In this document: piece by piece, positions 38,976-50,569 of the stretch
How positions within the stretch are numbered: the first letter of the stretch is position 1
How the letters are laid out: each line of letters opens with the position of its first letter
NCBI GenBank assembly: GCA_946811695.1
Contig: OX328132.1
Coordinates: 124,379,406-124,443,405, forward strand
DNA from: Gonocerus acuteangulatus
Lineage: Eukaryota; Arthropoda; Insecta; Hemiptera; Coreidae
Reading direction: 5' to 3'
DNA length: 64,000 nucleotides
The notes under the pieces: model-generated
What the model was told of the DNA's origin: nothing
The model's database searches: none
What the model saw: only the letters and a program-made list of their open reading frames with translations
Position numbers and translations under genes: made by a program

Positions 38976-40342
38976 TCTTTTTGGAAGTTCTGTCATTGCT
39001 CTACAAGTATAGGTGTCATTGTTAGGTTGTACCCTTCTTAGGCTGAAAATAGAGTGATAAAATGTTTTGATTATCTGTGCAATGGGTGTTATTTGTATTG
39101 AACGAGGTGTTTCAACAACAAAGCAGAATTAGTGTCGGTTGTAGTGTCGAGTGCTTAAATAATAGATAACACATAGCGAGGCATACAATAGAAAACCAAT
39201 TGGATAAAAAGGGCCCTTGATTTCTGCACTACAGCTTCAAATATAGACTAAAATTTTTGCTGAGGAAAATAAGTAATTTTTTTACAACTCCGATTAAATT
39301 AAATTGAATTCATTTGAAAAGGGATTGCCTATCTTTGAAAATTCTTATTTTAAAGAAGTTAGGACTTTGAAACCTACTATACATCTAATCCTATACATTC
39401 ATATTACATACTAACATAGTGAAGCAAAAGAGGACAACAATAGAGGGCATAAAAGTTTATGCAGAAATGAGGCAGACCACATAAAGTGAAAAAATTTATT
39501 TTCAAAATGTCCCCCTACCTGGCTGCTACTCGTAAAACGCATTGCCTGTACGGAACTAGAGCTTCAGGGAATTTGTGTCCTGAAGGATTTCCAAGCTTCT
39601 CGGATTTGTCGAGGGCAGAATTTGCAGAAAGAAATCAAACCACTTGGATTGCTTCTGCAAAAAAGAATAGTCAAATATTTGAAATGAGGCCTGGGAAAAC
39701 ATTTCATTGTTTTTTGTTTTGTTTTTTACTATATTTCGATTTTTTTTTATGAATGCAACCTTGACACAGTACAATGGTTATATATCTGGCTTGGCGGTTG
39801 CATTTTTCTACGTGTTCATGTTTTGTTTAAACTACTAGAATAAATTGAAAAACAATGGAATAAAAAGGAATAAAACAACGATTGGCTACTACAATAAAGT
39901 GTACAAATTGATGGAAATATGAGATAATTGTGCCTGTTCTCGAGGCGATCTTTGAATCTACAAACTTAATAGAGGAAGCGACAAAGGGTTATGTTTGTCT
40001 TGCAAGATTCAATACGAAAAGGTTGAGAGGCTCTTAATTAGAATTCAAATACGAGATTTCATAAAATTATTTTAAAATTGCCGATGTTTCTCTCCAAATC
40101 TCAGGACAAGGGATGGAAACAATGCGGTCTCATGAGAACTACAATCCTTATGAAAATTTACCTTTACATTTTCTTGGGAGGGAATTAATGCGTCCATTCC
40201 AAATGATCAAAAAAGAAAAAAAAAATCAATAACAACTAAAATAATTTTAAAAATGTTTCCATTTTTAAATATCATACAGCCACCCTACTTAATCATTTAA
40301 AAAATATCTTTCGTTGGTTATTGGTAAGCAGTTTTAAAGGGT
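38976..40342. other. No gene recognised
   Basis: AT-rich sequence. The 88-codon frame at 39486 and its antisense have no recognisable domain and no splice context. No transposon ends were found. Confidence 0.45.
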
Positions 40343-40857
40343 TTCGAATATATACTATTATAGAATGGTGTCGAATATAGACCACATTTGAATATAGATG
40401 AGTTTCAATAATAGACGAGTTTCGAATGTAGACCAGTTACAAATTAAGACCAGCTTCGACTATAGACCACTTTCGAATATAGAATAGTTTCGAATATCGA
40501 AGAGTTTTAAATATAGACCACTTTCGAATATAAAATGTTTCAAATGTTGACCAGTTTTGAATAGAGACCAGTTTCAAATTTAGCCCACTTTCGAACATAG
40601 AATGTTTTGAATATAGACAAGCTTCGAATGTAGACCAGTTTGGAATATAGAACAGTTTCAAATTTAGACCAGTTTGGAACATAGATCATTTTCGAATATA
40701 GACAAGTTTCGTAAGTATACCAGTTTTGAATATAGATCAGTTTCAAATATAGACCCGTTCCGAGTATAGATTATTTTCGAATATAGAACAGTTTCGAATA
40801 TAGACCACTTTCGAATATAGGCCACTTTCGCATATGGAAAAGTTTCGAATATAGAAC
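40343..40857. repeat. 17-bp degenerate minisatellite
   Basis: About 30 divergent copies of a unit like tttcgaatatagaccag, with variants 'accac', 'aacag' and 'aatgt'. The period is not a multiple of three and the copies have drifted, so the repetitive Tyr/Ser/Lys frames on the minus strand are not genes. A three-copy and decayed relic of the same family is at 47155-47262. Confidence 0.93.
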
Positions 40858-41816
40858 TAGCGGGTAAAATAACACACATGGCCAAATCTCAACCCCAAAA
40901 CTCTATTACCTCATACTATGCCGCTTCATATAGTTGGAATTTTTAGATAACTTGTTGTGAAGAAATGTGGGTGAAGTCGTATCAAATATTATAAAGTTTG
41001 AATATTTAATTATGGATTCTATTTATTTGTCAATAATTGTAGTAATAAGCTATTATCTTTAAATAAGTGTTTTTATGTGATTTTAAGATATTAAATCATT
41101 ATTAAATTAAATACCTTTAAAAATCATCATCTTCTTTGAAGAAGAAAAAAAAAATATACCGTTATATTTTTTTTCAACCAACATGATCAATTTTTTGTGA
41201 TATATAAAAAAATGGACCCCGTTAAAAATCACAAGGAGAGGTTGATACTGTAGAGTTATCTGATAATTGAACATACGGTACACGAGAGAAATTGTGGTCA
41301 GCACTGTGCTACGTCCGACTGCCACACAGTGGGGCCAAACGAAATTTCGTGTTTCAAAAAAGGCTACAACTTCCAAATATCAACCGATTTCAATGCTCTT
41401 TTTTTTTTCTTTTTTTTTTTCAAAATTAAAGCTAATTAAATTTAGAACAACTTTGTCTGGCCAGAGTTTTGTTTTTTGATTCCCTTGTTTATTAAATTAT
41501 GTGTAAATAATTCACTAATCTGTACAATTTAACACGTAAATTTATCTTAGTTAACAATGAAATGAATTCAAATAAAATGATTTTTGAATGATTTGAAAAT
41601 AGATTATGATTTTTTCCATGTCTAATCAGGATTTGAATGTTTATTTTCAACAATATCAGTGCTGATATAAGGTTGGATGAAAAATATAAGCTAAAAGAAG
41701 AGAGAAAAGAAGAGAACAATAGCTCGAAAGAATTAAACAAAAAATAAAATGTATGAAGAATTGTTAGTTACTTTTAATAATAAAGATTAAAAAAAAGTCA
41801 ACATGTATATTAAATA
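40858..41816. other. No gene recognised
   Basis: AT-rich sequence between the 17-bp array and the SINE-like element. The GC-richer piece at about 41270-41360 looks repeat-derived, but its boundaries could not be set. Confidence 0.4.
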
Positions 41817-42241
41817 GTGCGGTCTTCTCAAGGCAGGCTGGTTAGCGTCCTGGAATTCCATGTAGGAGTTGCGGGTTCAAATCACGATTCAGGGGGACTC
41901 AAGTTTTGTTTTCTGTTTCTGAGCTTTCTGATAATATTCCCTGCTCCACATCAAGTACGTCTCAGTAGACTTGGGCGGGGGGGGGGGGGGGTGGTAGGGC
42001 ATGTCCAGTTAGTAGGAACACTCATGAAGTTGGTGGAGAGAGTAGAGCATGTGCAGTTCTATTGTCGTCGTTCGAGAGTTGGATTTGGGGACCCAGAACG
42101 TTCCTGGGTTCACCCAGCTTTTAATTAATTAATGGGTACCTGCAAAGGAGAAAATCAGGCGGCTGGAGCATAGTACTAACCATACTATCTCCCAAGTATG
42201 CCGCATGGTCTCCTCAGGGCCCTTTTCGTCTGTTAGGGGAA
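41817..42241 (+). mobile_element. SINE type 3, or chimera sharing the type 2 tail
   Basis: The tRNA-like head (TGGTTAGCGTCC as box A, GGGTTCAAATC as box B near 41871) differs from types 1 and 2. From about 42053 the sequence matches the type 2 SINE body and tail: cccagctttt/aattaatt, GGGTACCTG, GGCGGCTGGAGCATAGTACT and the CGCATGGTC block. Either a SINE acquired the tail of another family or two SINEs are abutted. A G run at 41977-41991 and about 60 bp of unmatched sequence lie between. Confidence 0.6.
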
Positions 42242-42521
42242 CCTTTTTTTTTTTAGTAATATATCACATGTTCAAACATTTTATTCTTTAAAAGTATACT
42301 CTTTAAAAAAAATCTCATACTGTTTAAAAAAAAATGCAAGATCTTCTCAAACGATTTTGCTAAACTAAACAACAACAAAGTTGCGTTTTTACAAAGTCCC
42401 AGATAAAGATATTTCCTAAATTGAAAAGAACAGAGTATATATAGGGATATGCAACGCTAGGTAAATGAAAAGATTTACTTTAATGAAACTATGTAACGAA
42501 TAAATTATTCCCTCTATCAGA

Positions 42522-42976
42522 CACCGAGGAAGAGGATGAAGAAAAGCGACTAGACACAGAAGTAGTGTACACTCCGAGGAAGAAGATGAAGAAAAGCGAC
42601 TAGACACAGAAGTAGTGTACACTCCGAGGAAGAAGATGAAGAAAAGCGACTAGACACAGAAGTAGTGTACACTCCGAGGAAGAAGATGAAGAAAAGCGAC
42701 TAGACACAGAAGTAGTGTACACTCCGAGGAAGAAGATGAAAAAAAGCGACTAGACACAGAAGTAGTGTACACTCCGAGGAAGAGGATGAAGAAAAGCGAC
42801 TAGACACAGAAGTAGTGTACACTCCGAGGAAGAGGATGAAGAAAAGCGACTAGACACAGAAGTAGTGTACACTCCGAGGAAGAAGATGAAGAAAAGCGAC
42901 TAGACACAGAAGTAGTGTACACTCCGAGGAAGAAGATGAAGAAAAGCGACTAGACACTTAAGCAGAGTACACTCCG
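42522..42976. repeat. 50-bp tandem array, about 9 copies
   Basis: The unit ccgaggaagaagatgaagaa... ends agtagtgtacact, with starts spaced exactly 50 bp (for example 42524 and 42574). Copies differ at only a few positions (AGAGG/AGAAG, one GAAAAA). The Ser-rich frame on the minus strand is a by-product. The array ends where a HINE 3' terminus begins; two decayed copies recur at 47036-47150. Confidence 0.97.
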
Positions 42977-42997
42977 AGTAAGGAGATAAAAAAAAAA

Positions 42998-45563
42998 GTC
43001 CAACTCGCAAGAACTGCGTCACCTTAGCGCGGTTCCCGAGTGCCATTAGTAAAGGAATAATACCTAATTTCATTAAAATCTGCCCATTTTTTAGCCAGCT
43101 AGAGAGAGAGGAGAAATACTAAATGAGATGAAGTTAGCAGTCGAGGTGATGAGAAGTCAGAGGATGGGACTTGGCTAGGAGGGAAAATAAAGCCAGATTT
43201 TTTAGCAAAACTCTATATTGGACGCTTAGGGCTGCACTTTAGAATTGCAGGTAAAGAAGGGCGGGCATGTCATAAATCAAACATCGGCCTTTCCAGCAAA
43301 TGGAAATCTGCTATATCTTACTCCAGGGGAAATCTGTTATCCAAGAGTATATTGCCATAGATCTGCTATATCCTACTCCTGGGGTAATCTGTTATCCAAG
43401 AGTATATTGCCATAGATCTGCTATATCCTACTCCTGGGGTAATCTGTTATCCAAGAGCTTATCGCCATAGATCTGCTATATCCTACTCCTGGGGTAATCT
43501 CCTATCCAAGAGTTTATCGCCATAGATCTGCTATATCCTACTCCTGGGGTAATCTCCTATCCAAGAGCTTATCGCCATAGATCTGCTATATCTTACTCCT
43601 GGGGTAATCTGTTATCCAAGAGTTTATCGCCATAGATCTGCTATATCCTACTCCTGGGGTAATCTGCTATCCAAGAGCTTATCGCCATAGATCTGCTATA
43701 TCCTACTCCTGGGGTAATCTCCTATCCAAGAGCTTATCGCCATAGATCTGCTATATCCTACTCCTGGGGTAATCTCCTATCCAAGAGCTTATCGCCATAG
43801 ATCTGCTATATCTTACTCCTGGGGTAATCTCCTATCCAAGAGCTTATCGCCATAGATCTGCTATATCCTACTCCTGGGGTAATCTCCTATCCAAGAGCTT
43901 ATCGCCATAGATCTGCTATATCTTACTCCAGGGGTAATCTGTTATCCAAGAGTATATTGCCATAGATCTGCTATATCCTACTCCTGGGGTAATCTGTTAT
44001 CCAAGAGTTTATCGCCATAGATCTGCTATATCCTACTCCTGGGGTAATCTCCTATCCAAGAGCTTATCGCCATAGATCTGCTATATCCTACTCCTGGGGT
44101 AATCTCCTATCCAAGAGCTTATCGCCATAGATCTGCTATATCTTACTCCTGGGGTAATCTGTTATCCAAGAGTTTATCGCCATAGATCTGCTATATCCTA
44201 CTCCTGGGGTAATCTGCTATCCAAGAGCTTATCGCCATAGATCTGCTATATCCTACTCCTGGGGTAATCTCCTATCCAAGAGCTTATCGCCATAGATCTG
44301 CTATATCTTACTCCTGGGGTAATCTCCTATCCAAGAGCTTATCGCCATAGATCTGCTATATCCTACTCCTGGGGTAATCTCCTATCCAAGAGCTTATCGC
44401 CATAGATCTGCTATATCCTACTCCTGGGGTAATCTCCTATCCAAGAGCTTATCGCCATAGATCTGCTATATCTTACTCCAGGGGTAATCTGTTATCCAAG
44501 AGTATATTGCCATAGATCTGCTATATCCTACTCCTGGGGTAATCTGTTATCCAAGAGTTTATCGCCATAGATCTGCTATATCCTACTCCTGGGGTAATCT
44601 CCTATCCAAGAGCTTATCGCCATAGATCTGCTATATCCTACTCCTGGGGTAATCTCCTATCCAAGAGCTTATCGCCATAGATCTGCTATATCTTACTCCT
44701 GGGGTAATCTGTTATCCAAGAGTTTATCGCCATAGATCTGCTATATCCTACTCCTGGGGTAATCTCCTATCCAAGAGCTTATCGCCATAGATCTGCTATA
44801 TCCTACTCCTGGGGTAATCTCCTATCCAAGAGCTTATCGCCATAGATCTGCTATATCCTACTCCTGGGGTAATCTCCTATCCAAGAGCTTATCGCCATAG
44901 ATCTGCTATATCTTACTCCTGGGGTAATCTGCTATCCAGGAGCTTATCGCCATAGATCTGCTATATCTTACTCCTGGGGTAATCTGCTATCCAAGAGCTT
45001 ATCGCCATAGATCTGCTATATCCTACTCTTGGGGTAATCTCCTATCCAAGAGCTTATCGCCATAGATCTGCTATATCTTACTCCTGGGGTAATCTGCTAT
45101 CCAAGAGCTTATCGCCATAGATCTGCTATATCTTACTCCTGGGGTAATCTGCTATCCAAGAGCTTATCGCCATAGATCTGCTATATCCTACTCCTGGGGT
45201 AATCTGCTATCCAAGAGCTTATCGCCATAGATTTAAAACCCTTAAAATAAAATAAATAAATAATCTGCTATCCTTTTCTTTAAGAAATATTATAATAGAG
45301 TTCTCTGTGAAAGGTTTAATGAGTTCTATTTAATACATATTTTCCTATTTCTATTAATAGTTATAATTTTAACTTCTGGACTATTCATACAAAAATTCAT
45401 TTAATTACTCAAAAATATATTTCGATTTGAACCACCTCTACTTTCGTTATCTACGAGTTCGAAAACGTGAAATCTTTTAGTCGGCAATTTCGGATTTCGC
45501 CATTTGGTCGACGTCAGGACGACCAGGTTTCCTATCTATGGAGAGAAGGAGGAAACGAGTTAA
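42998..45563 (-). mobile_element. HINE-A copy with a minisatellite core (minus), 2.57 kb
   Basis: On the minus strand the 5' subterminal repeat TTAACTCGTTTCC is at 45563-45551. The HINE head follows (TTGCCGACTAAAAG, near 45490) with a decayed TA stretch at about 45411-45422. At the far end is GGAACCGCGCTAA (43036-43024), then the stem-loop CGCA-GTTCT-TGCG and GGAC (43001-42998) before a T run. Between head and tail the usual body is replaced by the 55-bp array. This makes the array internal to a rolling-circle-type element, if the two ends belong to one insertion. Confidence 0.65.
43300..45233. repeat. 55-bp minisatellite with higher-order repeat, about 35 copies
   Basis: The 55-bp monomer contains CATAGATCTGCTATATCCTA and CTATCCAAGAGCTTATCGC. 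Variant monomers (CTTACTCCA, GTTATCC, AGTATATTGCC) recur at 43316, 43921 and 44471, i.e. after 605 and 550 bp (11 and 10 monomers), showing a higher-order unit. The last few monomers (from about 44920) are of the 'GCTATCC' type and break the pattern. There is no coding potential or unique spacers. Confidence 0.97.
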
Positions 45564-45639
45564 AAAAAAAAGAAAAAAAAAAAAAAAAAAAAGAAAAAAA
45601 AAATCCATTAGAATGGTGTCCCTAAGGTTCATGAAAATA

Positions 45640-46361
45640 CATTTTCCTAATAGAAGCAATTACATAAGAAAATACAATAAAAACTAAGGGAAATAGACAA
45701 AAATTGAAAAGTGATTTAAACTACGACAAAAACTCGTTGAAAAGAACAAAACAAACGTGATTGAAGTTTTAGGCACTTATTTCTCAGATTGACATCGCCT
45801 AATCAGAAATGTCTTTAGAACCTTTTTTTTAGAGAATTTAGTCAGCTTTCGAATGGTTTCTATCAACATACCAGGATTTCACAACTGTTTTCGAGATATG
45901 AAGGCAAATATGCGAAGTTCCCAAAACTTTTCATGTCTCTTAATAAAATATTTTATTCTAATCCTTCCTTAACTCCAAACTTAACCAACATTTAAACATC
46001 TTTGTATGTATGAATTTCAAACATGCAGAAAATATTTTAACCGAATCCCATGATTCTAAGTAACCAAACCAAAAACTTGATTTAACAACTATTTTTCTGA
46101 TTTTCTTGGAGTAGGTTAGAGCTATCGCCTTAAAAATGATTCCATTCGTTTTACTAGCCCAAGAAGCCTATAAAACGAGTACTTACAAGCATATGATGTA
46201 AGCGTAAATATTTTTTTCGCGCGAATTTCGCTCCAAAAACCATCTTCCGGTGGACGGATTCTGCTGGTTAACGAACTTGGCCTTTCAAATTAGGCGAAAG
46301 ATTTTTGTACCAAATTTCATCAAAATTGGACTATTATTCGCTGAGCTATCCCGCGCACAGG

Positions 46362-46422
<61 letters not shown>
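45640..46422 (-). mobile_element. HINE-A body fragment (minus)
   Basis: On the minus strand it begins in a (TA)n core (46363-46422) followed by the HINE-A body (TTCGTTAACCAGCAGAATCC near 46265, TTGACATCGCC-type block near 45790). Both the head and the 3' terminus are missing. An A/T-rich run (45563-45602) separates it from the next HINE head. Confidence 0.8.
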
Positions 46423-46423
<1 letters not shown>

Positions 46424-46424
<1 letters not shown>

Positions 46425-47035
46425 TAGCTGCTACCCGGCGTGCCATGCTACACCTACTTTCTGGATATAGAAAAGCCTAAATAAATTACAAACCAAATAA
46501 GTATTATTAAAATCTAATAGCACGAATCTGTAACTGTTATGAACCCGTGGCCTCCCAACTGTGAGTCCTAGACGACTTTGACCTAACCTGTAACACCCCC
46601 CCCGTATCCAAGACATATGTATGTATGCCATACATACAGACAGCAGCTGGTAGACGTTTTTGACCTGGCCTATGGCAATCCCCTGATCAAGACCAACCTG
46701 TGTGCCCAGTTGATCAAAATCTGTGAATCGGTGTGGGTTTGTATAAAGAACAAACACACAGACAGACAGATAGTAGCTGTTTTGACCTAGCCTATGGCAA
46801 TCAAGATCTACCTGTGTTCCAACATCAAAATCGTCGTCGAACGGTGTGGACTTTTATAGGGAACAAACATACAGACAGACAGCCGGTAGATGTTTTTGAC
46901 CTGGCCTACGGCACTCTCCAGATTAGGATCTACCTGTGTACCGAGTTTAGTCAAAATCGGACGAACGGTGTGGATTTGTATAAGGGACAAACATACAGAC
47001 AGCCAGCTATAAGACGTTTTTGACTTAGCTTACGA
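46424..47035 (-). mobile_element. Helitron 3' end (minus) with about 125-bp internal repeats
   Basis: On the minus strand it ends GGTGT-loop-ACGCC (imperfect hairpin), GGGTAGCAG, CTAG (46427-46424), then host T of the (TA)n tract. Interior: about three tandem copies of a roughly 125-bp block with CAAAATCGGACGAACGGTGT and ACAAACATACAGACAGACAG. The same block is in the 58.6-59.1 kb copy, and its reverse complement occurs in the 12.2 kb Helitron. The 5' TC terminus was not found, so the right boundary is arbitrary. Confidence 0.7.
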
Positions 47036-47262
47036 CACTCCGAGGAAGAAGATAAAGAAAAGCGACTAGACACGGAAGCAGAGTAGGCTCCGAGGAAGAA
47101 TATGAAGTAAAGCGACTAGAGACGGACGCACTGTAACTCAGAGGAAGACAAATATAGACCACTAATGAATATAGACCACTAATGAATATAGACCACTAAT
47201 GAATATAGAGTTTTCCGATCTAGAAAAAATTTGAATATAGAATGTTTTGAATGTAGAACTAC
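47036..47262. repeat. Mosaic relic of the 50-bp and 17-bp satellites
   Basis: 47036-47150 contains about two decayed units of the 50-bp repeat otherwise at 42522-42976. It passes directly into 47155-47262, which contains three exact 17-bp units (gaccactaatgaatata) and decayed ones of the family otherwise at 40343-40857. Two unrelated satellites lying side by side here and near each other upstream suggests they once travelled together. Confidence 0.85.
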
Positions 47263-47264
47263 CG

Positions 47265-48480
47265 TCGAGATGGTGATTGTCTTAAAATATTTCCTAGAAT
47301 ATATAAGGATTGAAGCATGAAATGGTATACTTCCCGACTAGATGGTGTACTATCTCAAAATATTTCCTAGAATATATAAGGATTAAAGCATGGAAAGGAA
47401 TACTTCCCGACTAGATGGAGTACTATCTCAAAATATTTCCTAGAATATATAAGGATTAAAGCATGGGAAGGAATACTTCCCGACTAGATGGAGTATTGTC
47501 TCAAAATATTTCCTAGAATATATAAGGATTAAAGCATGGAAGGAATACTTCCCGACTAGATGGAGTACTATCTCAAAATATTTCCTAGAATATATAAGGA
47601 TTAAAGCATGGGAAGGAATACTTCCCGACTAGATGGAGTACTATCTCAAAATATTTCCTAGAATATATAAGGATTAAAGCATGGGCGGAATACTTCCCGA
47701 CTAGATGGAGTATTGTCTCAAAATATTTCCTAGAATATATAAGGATTAAAGCATGGGAAGGAATACTTCCCTACTAGATGGAGTACTATCTCAAAATATT
47801 TCCTAGAATATATAAGGATTAAAGCATGGGAAGGAATACTTCCCGACTAGATGGAGTATTGTCTCAAAATATTTCCTAGAATATATAAGGATTGAAGCAT
47901 GGGAAGGAATACTTTCCGACTAGATGGAGTATTGTCTCAAAATATTTCCTAGAATATATAAGGATTAAAGCATGGGAAGGAATACTTCCCGACTAGATGG
48001 AGTACTATCTCAAAATATTTCCTAGAATATATAAGGATTAAAGCATGAAAAGAAATTGTTCCCGACTAGATGGAGTACGTATTATCTCAAAAGATTTACT
48101 AGAAGAAATAAGGATTAAAGCATGAAATGGTATACTTTCCTTGGGCGTATAAAGAAAATAATTTCGGAGGGGGCTGGGAAAATTTCGGGGGGGGGGGGGC
48201 TGAGACCATTTTCGGTGTATGGAATACTAACAATTTATATCTTGGAAGAGTTTGAGCCAATGTAAACACCATTACACCCAAAATAGAATATATTTTATGG
48301 ACTAAATGATCTTATTTAATTTATTTTTAAGGGTTTTATGAAATTTTTACCGATCAAATCATTTCGGGAGGGGGGGGGGAGAGCTGCAGCCCCCCCTTAT
48401 ATACGCCCATGATACTTCCCGACTAAATAGAGTATTGTCTCAAAAGATCTCCGAGAAGAAATGAGGATTAAAGAATGAAA
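47265..48480. repeat. 73-bp tandem array, about 12 copies
   Basis: The unit ctagatggagtactatctc ... gaatacttcccga has a 73-bp period (for example ctagatgg at 47411 and 47484). Variants alternate between TACTATC and TATTGTC. A hAT MITE (48140-48411) interrupts the last decayed unit, which resumes at 48412. Confidence 0.97.
48140..48411. mobile_element. hAT-type MITE inserted in the 73-bp array
   Basis: Ends CTTGGGCGTATA (left) and TATACGCCCATG (right; reverse complement CATGGGCGTATA). Flanking 8-mers are ATACTTTC (48132-48139) and ATACTTCC (48412-48419), with array sequence on both sides. It is the same family as 36057-36308: the same termini and G runs just inside each end. Confidence 0.88.
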
Positions 48481-48629
48481 AGTTTTTTAAGTAAGTTTGC
48501 AAATTGGTAGTTCATGTTTACATACTACAGTAGCAGTATCTTTAGTACTATTTTAGTGTGGGTTCTGAAACGTGAAAATAACGGTCGTTTGAATTGGTCG
48601 CCTCACAGAATGTGGACAGAGAAATGAAT

Positions 48630-48740
48630 TTATTTAATGGTCCAATTTTGATGAAATTAGACACAAAACTATTTTGTCTCAAAGATAAGTTCTAGTTCGT
48701 TAAGCAGCCGAATCAGTATATCGGAAAACTATTCATAAAG
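48630..48740 (+). repeat. HINE-like fragment
   Basis: Short match to the HINE body (AATTTTGATGAAATTAG..., GTTCGTTAAGCAGC.GAATC). No termini are seen. Confidence 0.5.
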
Positions 48741-48973
48741 GCATAAAGGCCACGAAACGTGTAGGGCGTACAAACAATAAATAGTACAAAGAGAATTGGA
48801 GTACTATTCTTTTGACCTTGGCCATATATAAAGAATAAATAATTATACGTAAATAAAGGTCAGAAATACGTGGAAAACTATTTGTTCCGCAAAATCCGCG
48901 ATGGATTGAATGATTGACCCCCTTTTCTCAAAATGTTTTTTGATAGGAGATTAAATAGCCTACGGAGACACGG

Positions 48974-50237
48974 GGGTCATTCCATGTCAAATCAACACAC
49001 TTTTTTACCTTACCCTTTCAGATATTAATGAAAATTGGTACACCCAAAGTAGGCGTTGGGACAAATAAAAATACCAAGTTTCAAATTTTTGTCTAAAACG
49101 GTGTCCAAACTATGGCCATGTAAAGTCTTCAAAAAGCGGTCAAAATCTCGCTTTGACAAAACATTTAAATGGTCATAACTCCTCCACTGTTTACGTTACA
49201 AACATGGAGAAGGTGTCAATGTTTTAGCTCTTTATATCCCCTTTCAAATGACATGCAACACATGATAGGTTATGAGAACATAATTTTTTTCAAAATCAAA
49301 AATAAAATTTTGAATCTAAATATTTTTAAAAACGCATATCTAAAAATTTTGAAAAAATTATATATTATAGGTCATATTATTACTAATTTGTATAGAAAAT
49401 TTGGTTATGGGTTCTTAGTCAAAATAATTTAAAACCGAAGGTGGCTTTGGACTAATTTTACGTGTTTTTATATATAAAAGCTTTTTAATACATAATTGTA
49501 AAACTTAATCCAAACTTTACTGTTGTATATATTTTATACACACCTTAACTTCATTATATTAATTACAAAGCTTATTTAAAACAGTATTATACATTAATAA
49601 TTTGTTGTAATTAGTATAATTTAGAATATTTGTCCAAAATTTAATGATATACGGTATGATACTCAAAATATTTTAATTGACTAGGAACTTAAATAAAACA
49701 TAAATATTAACAATTTACATATTTATAAATGCTAAACTATTAAAGTGGTTAAACATTTTACACTGAAACTTGCATAAGGTCGACAAGTGTTGGAGGTACT
49801 GGGATAACATTTCATTCTTCCGAAATTACATATTCCGTTAGCACGTAATTTCTACCTTCTGGAGTTATGGGATTCACAGTAGATTATACATTAGTAAATG
49901 GGAGCCGTAATATATCTAGTCTTCTTCGGTAGCTAAATGATGGAGAAGGTTCTTTGGGATGAAAGAATGTAACTTACGTACTTCATCTTCGACTTTGTTT
50001 TTGTCCATTGTACAACCAAGGCACTAGTTAGAGTCATAGACTATACTTATGTACTATTTACTAATGTATTATGTTCTCATAACCTATCATGTCATTTGAA
50101 AGGGCTTATAAAGAGCTAACCATCGACACCTTCCCCATGTTTTTAACGTAAACAGGAGAGGAGTTTATGACCATTTAAATGTTTTGACAAAGCGAGATTT
50201 TGACCGCTTTTTGAAGACTTTACATGGCCGTATTTTG

Positions 50238-50270
<33 letters not shown>

Positions 50271-50569
50271 ACGGTGCATCTACATCTTGGTCATTAGCGC
50301 CGACATCCAGGGTGTAGCGAGGAATTTTACCAGCGAGCCGTGGGATGATAAAATTCCTGCCGGAGGTTGGGAATCGAACCCACAATCTCCCGCTTATGAA
50401 TCCAAGACACTAGTCATTAGACCACGGGAGACCCCGGAAACCGTTTTTAAACAAAAATTTGAAATTTGGTATTTTTATTTGTCCCAACGCCTACTTTGGG
50501 TGTATCAATTTTCATTAATACCTGAAAGGGTAAGGTACAAACGTGTGTTGATTTGACGTGGAATGACCC
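48974..50569. mobile_element. DNA element with about 310-bp terminal inverted repeats
   Basis: Left arm 48974-49284 begins GGGTCATTCCATGTCAAATC. The right arm (50068-50569, after removing a SINE) ends with its reverse complement, GATTTGACGTGGAATGACCC. ACGG flanks both ends, a possible 4-bp duplication. The arms match closely (for example AAAGCGGTCAAAATCTCGCT against its complement near 50195). The 780-bp interior is AT-rich and non-coding. It is a non-autonomous long-TIR transposon; the superfamily is not assigned. Confidence 0.85.
50243..50435 (-). mobile_element. SINE type 1 nested in the long-TIR element
   Basis: A reverse-complement type 1 SINE with a 28-nt T run as its tail and the head ending CGGGAGACCCC. 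GGAAAC flanks both sides. It breaks the right arm of the TIR element, so it is younger. Confidence 0.93.

Noticed and set aside
42416..42622. Ser-rich minus-strand frame over the 50-bp array
   Set aside because: It is open only across two units. The 50-bp period is not a multiple of three, so the frame cannot continue.
43300..45233. CRISPR-like array
   Set aside because: All 55 bp repeat with no unique spacers, and the context is a eukaryotic transposon. It is a minisatellite.
46733..47023. Plus-strand frame with repeated NKHTDRQ-type segments (also 58775)
   Set aside because: The repeated peptide is the translation of the ~125-bp Helitron internal repeat. Copies are shifted and interrupted, and there is no known domain.
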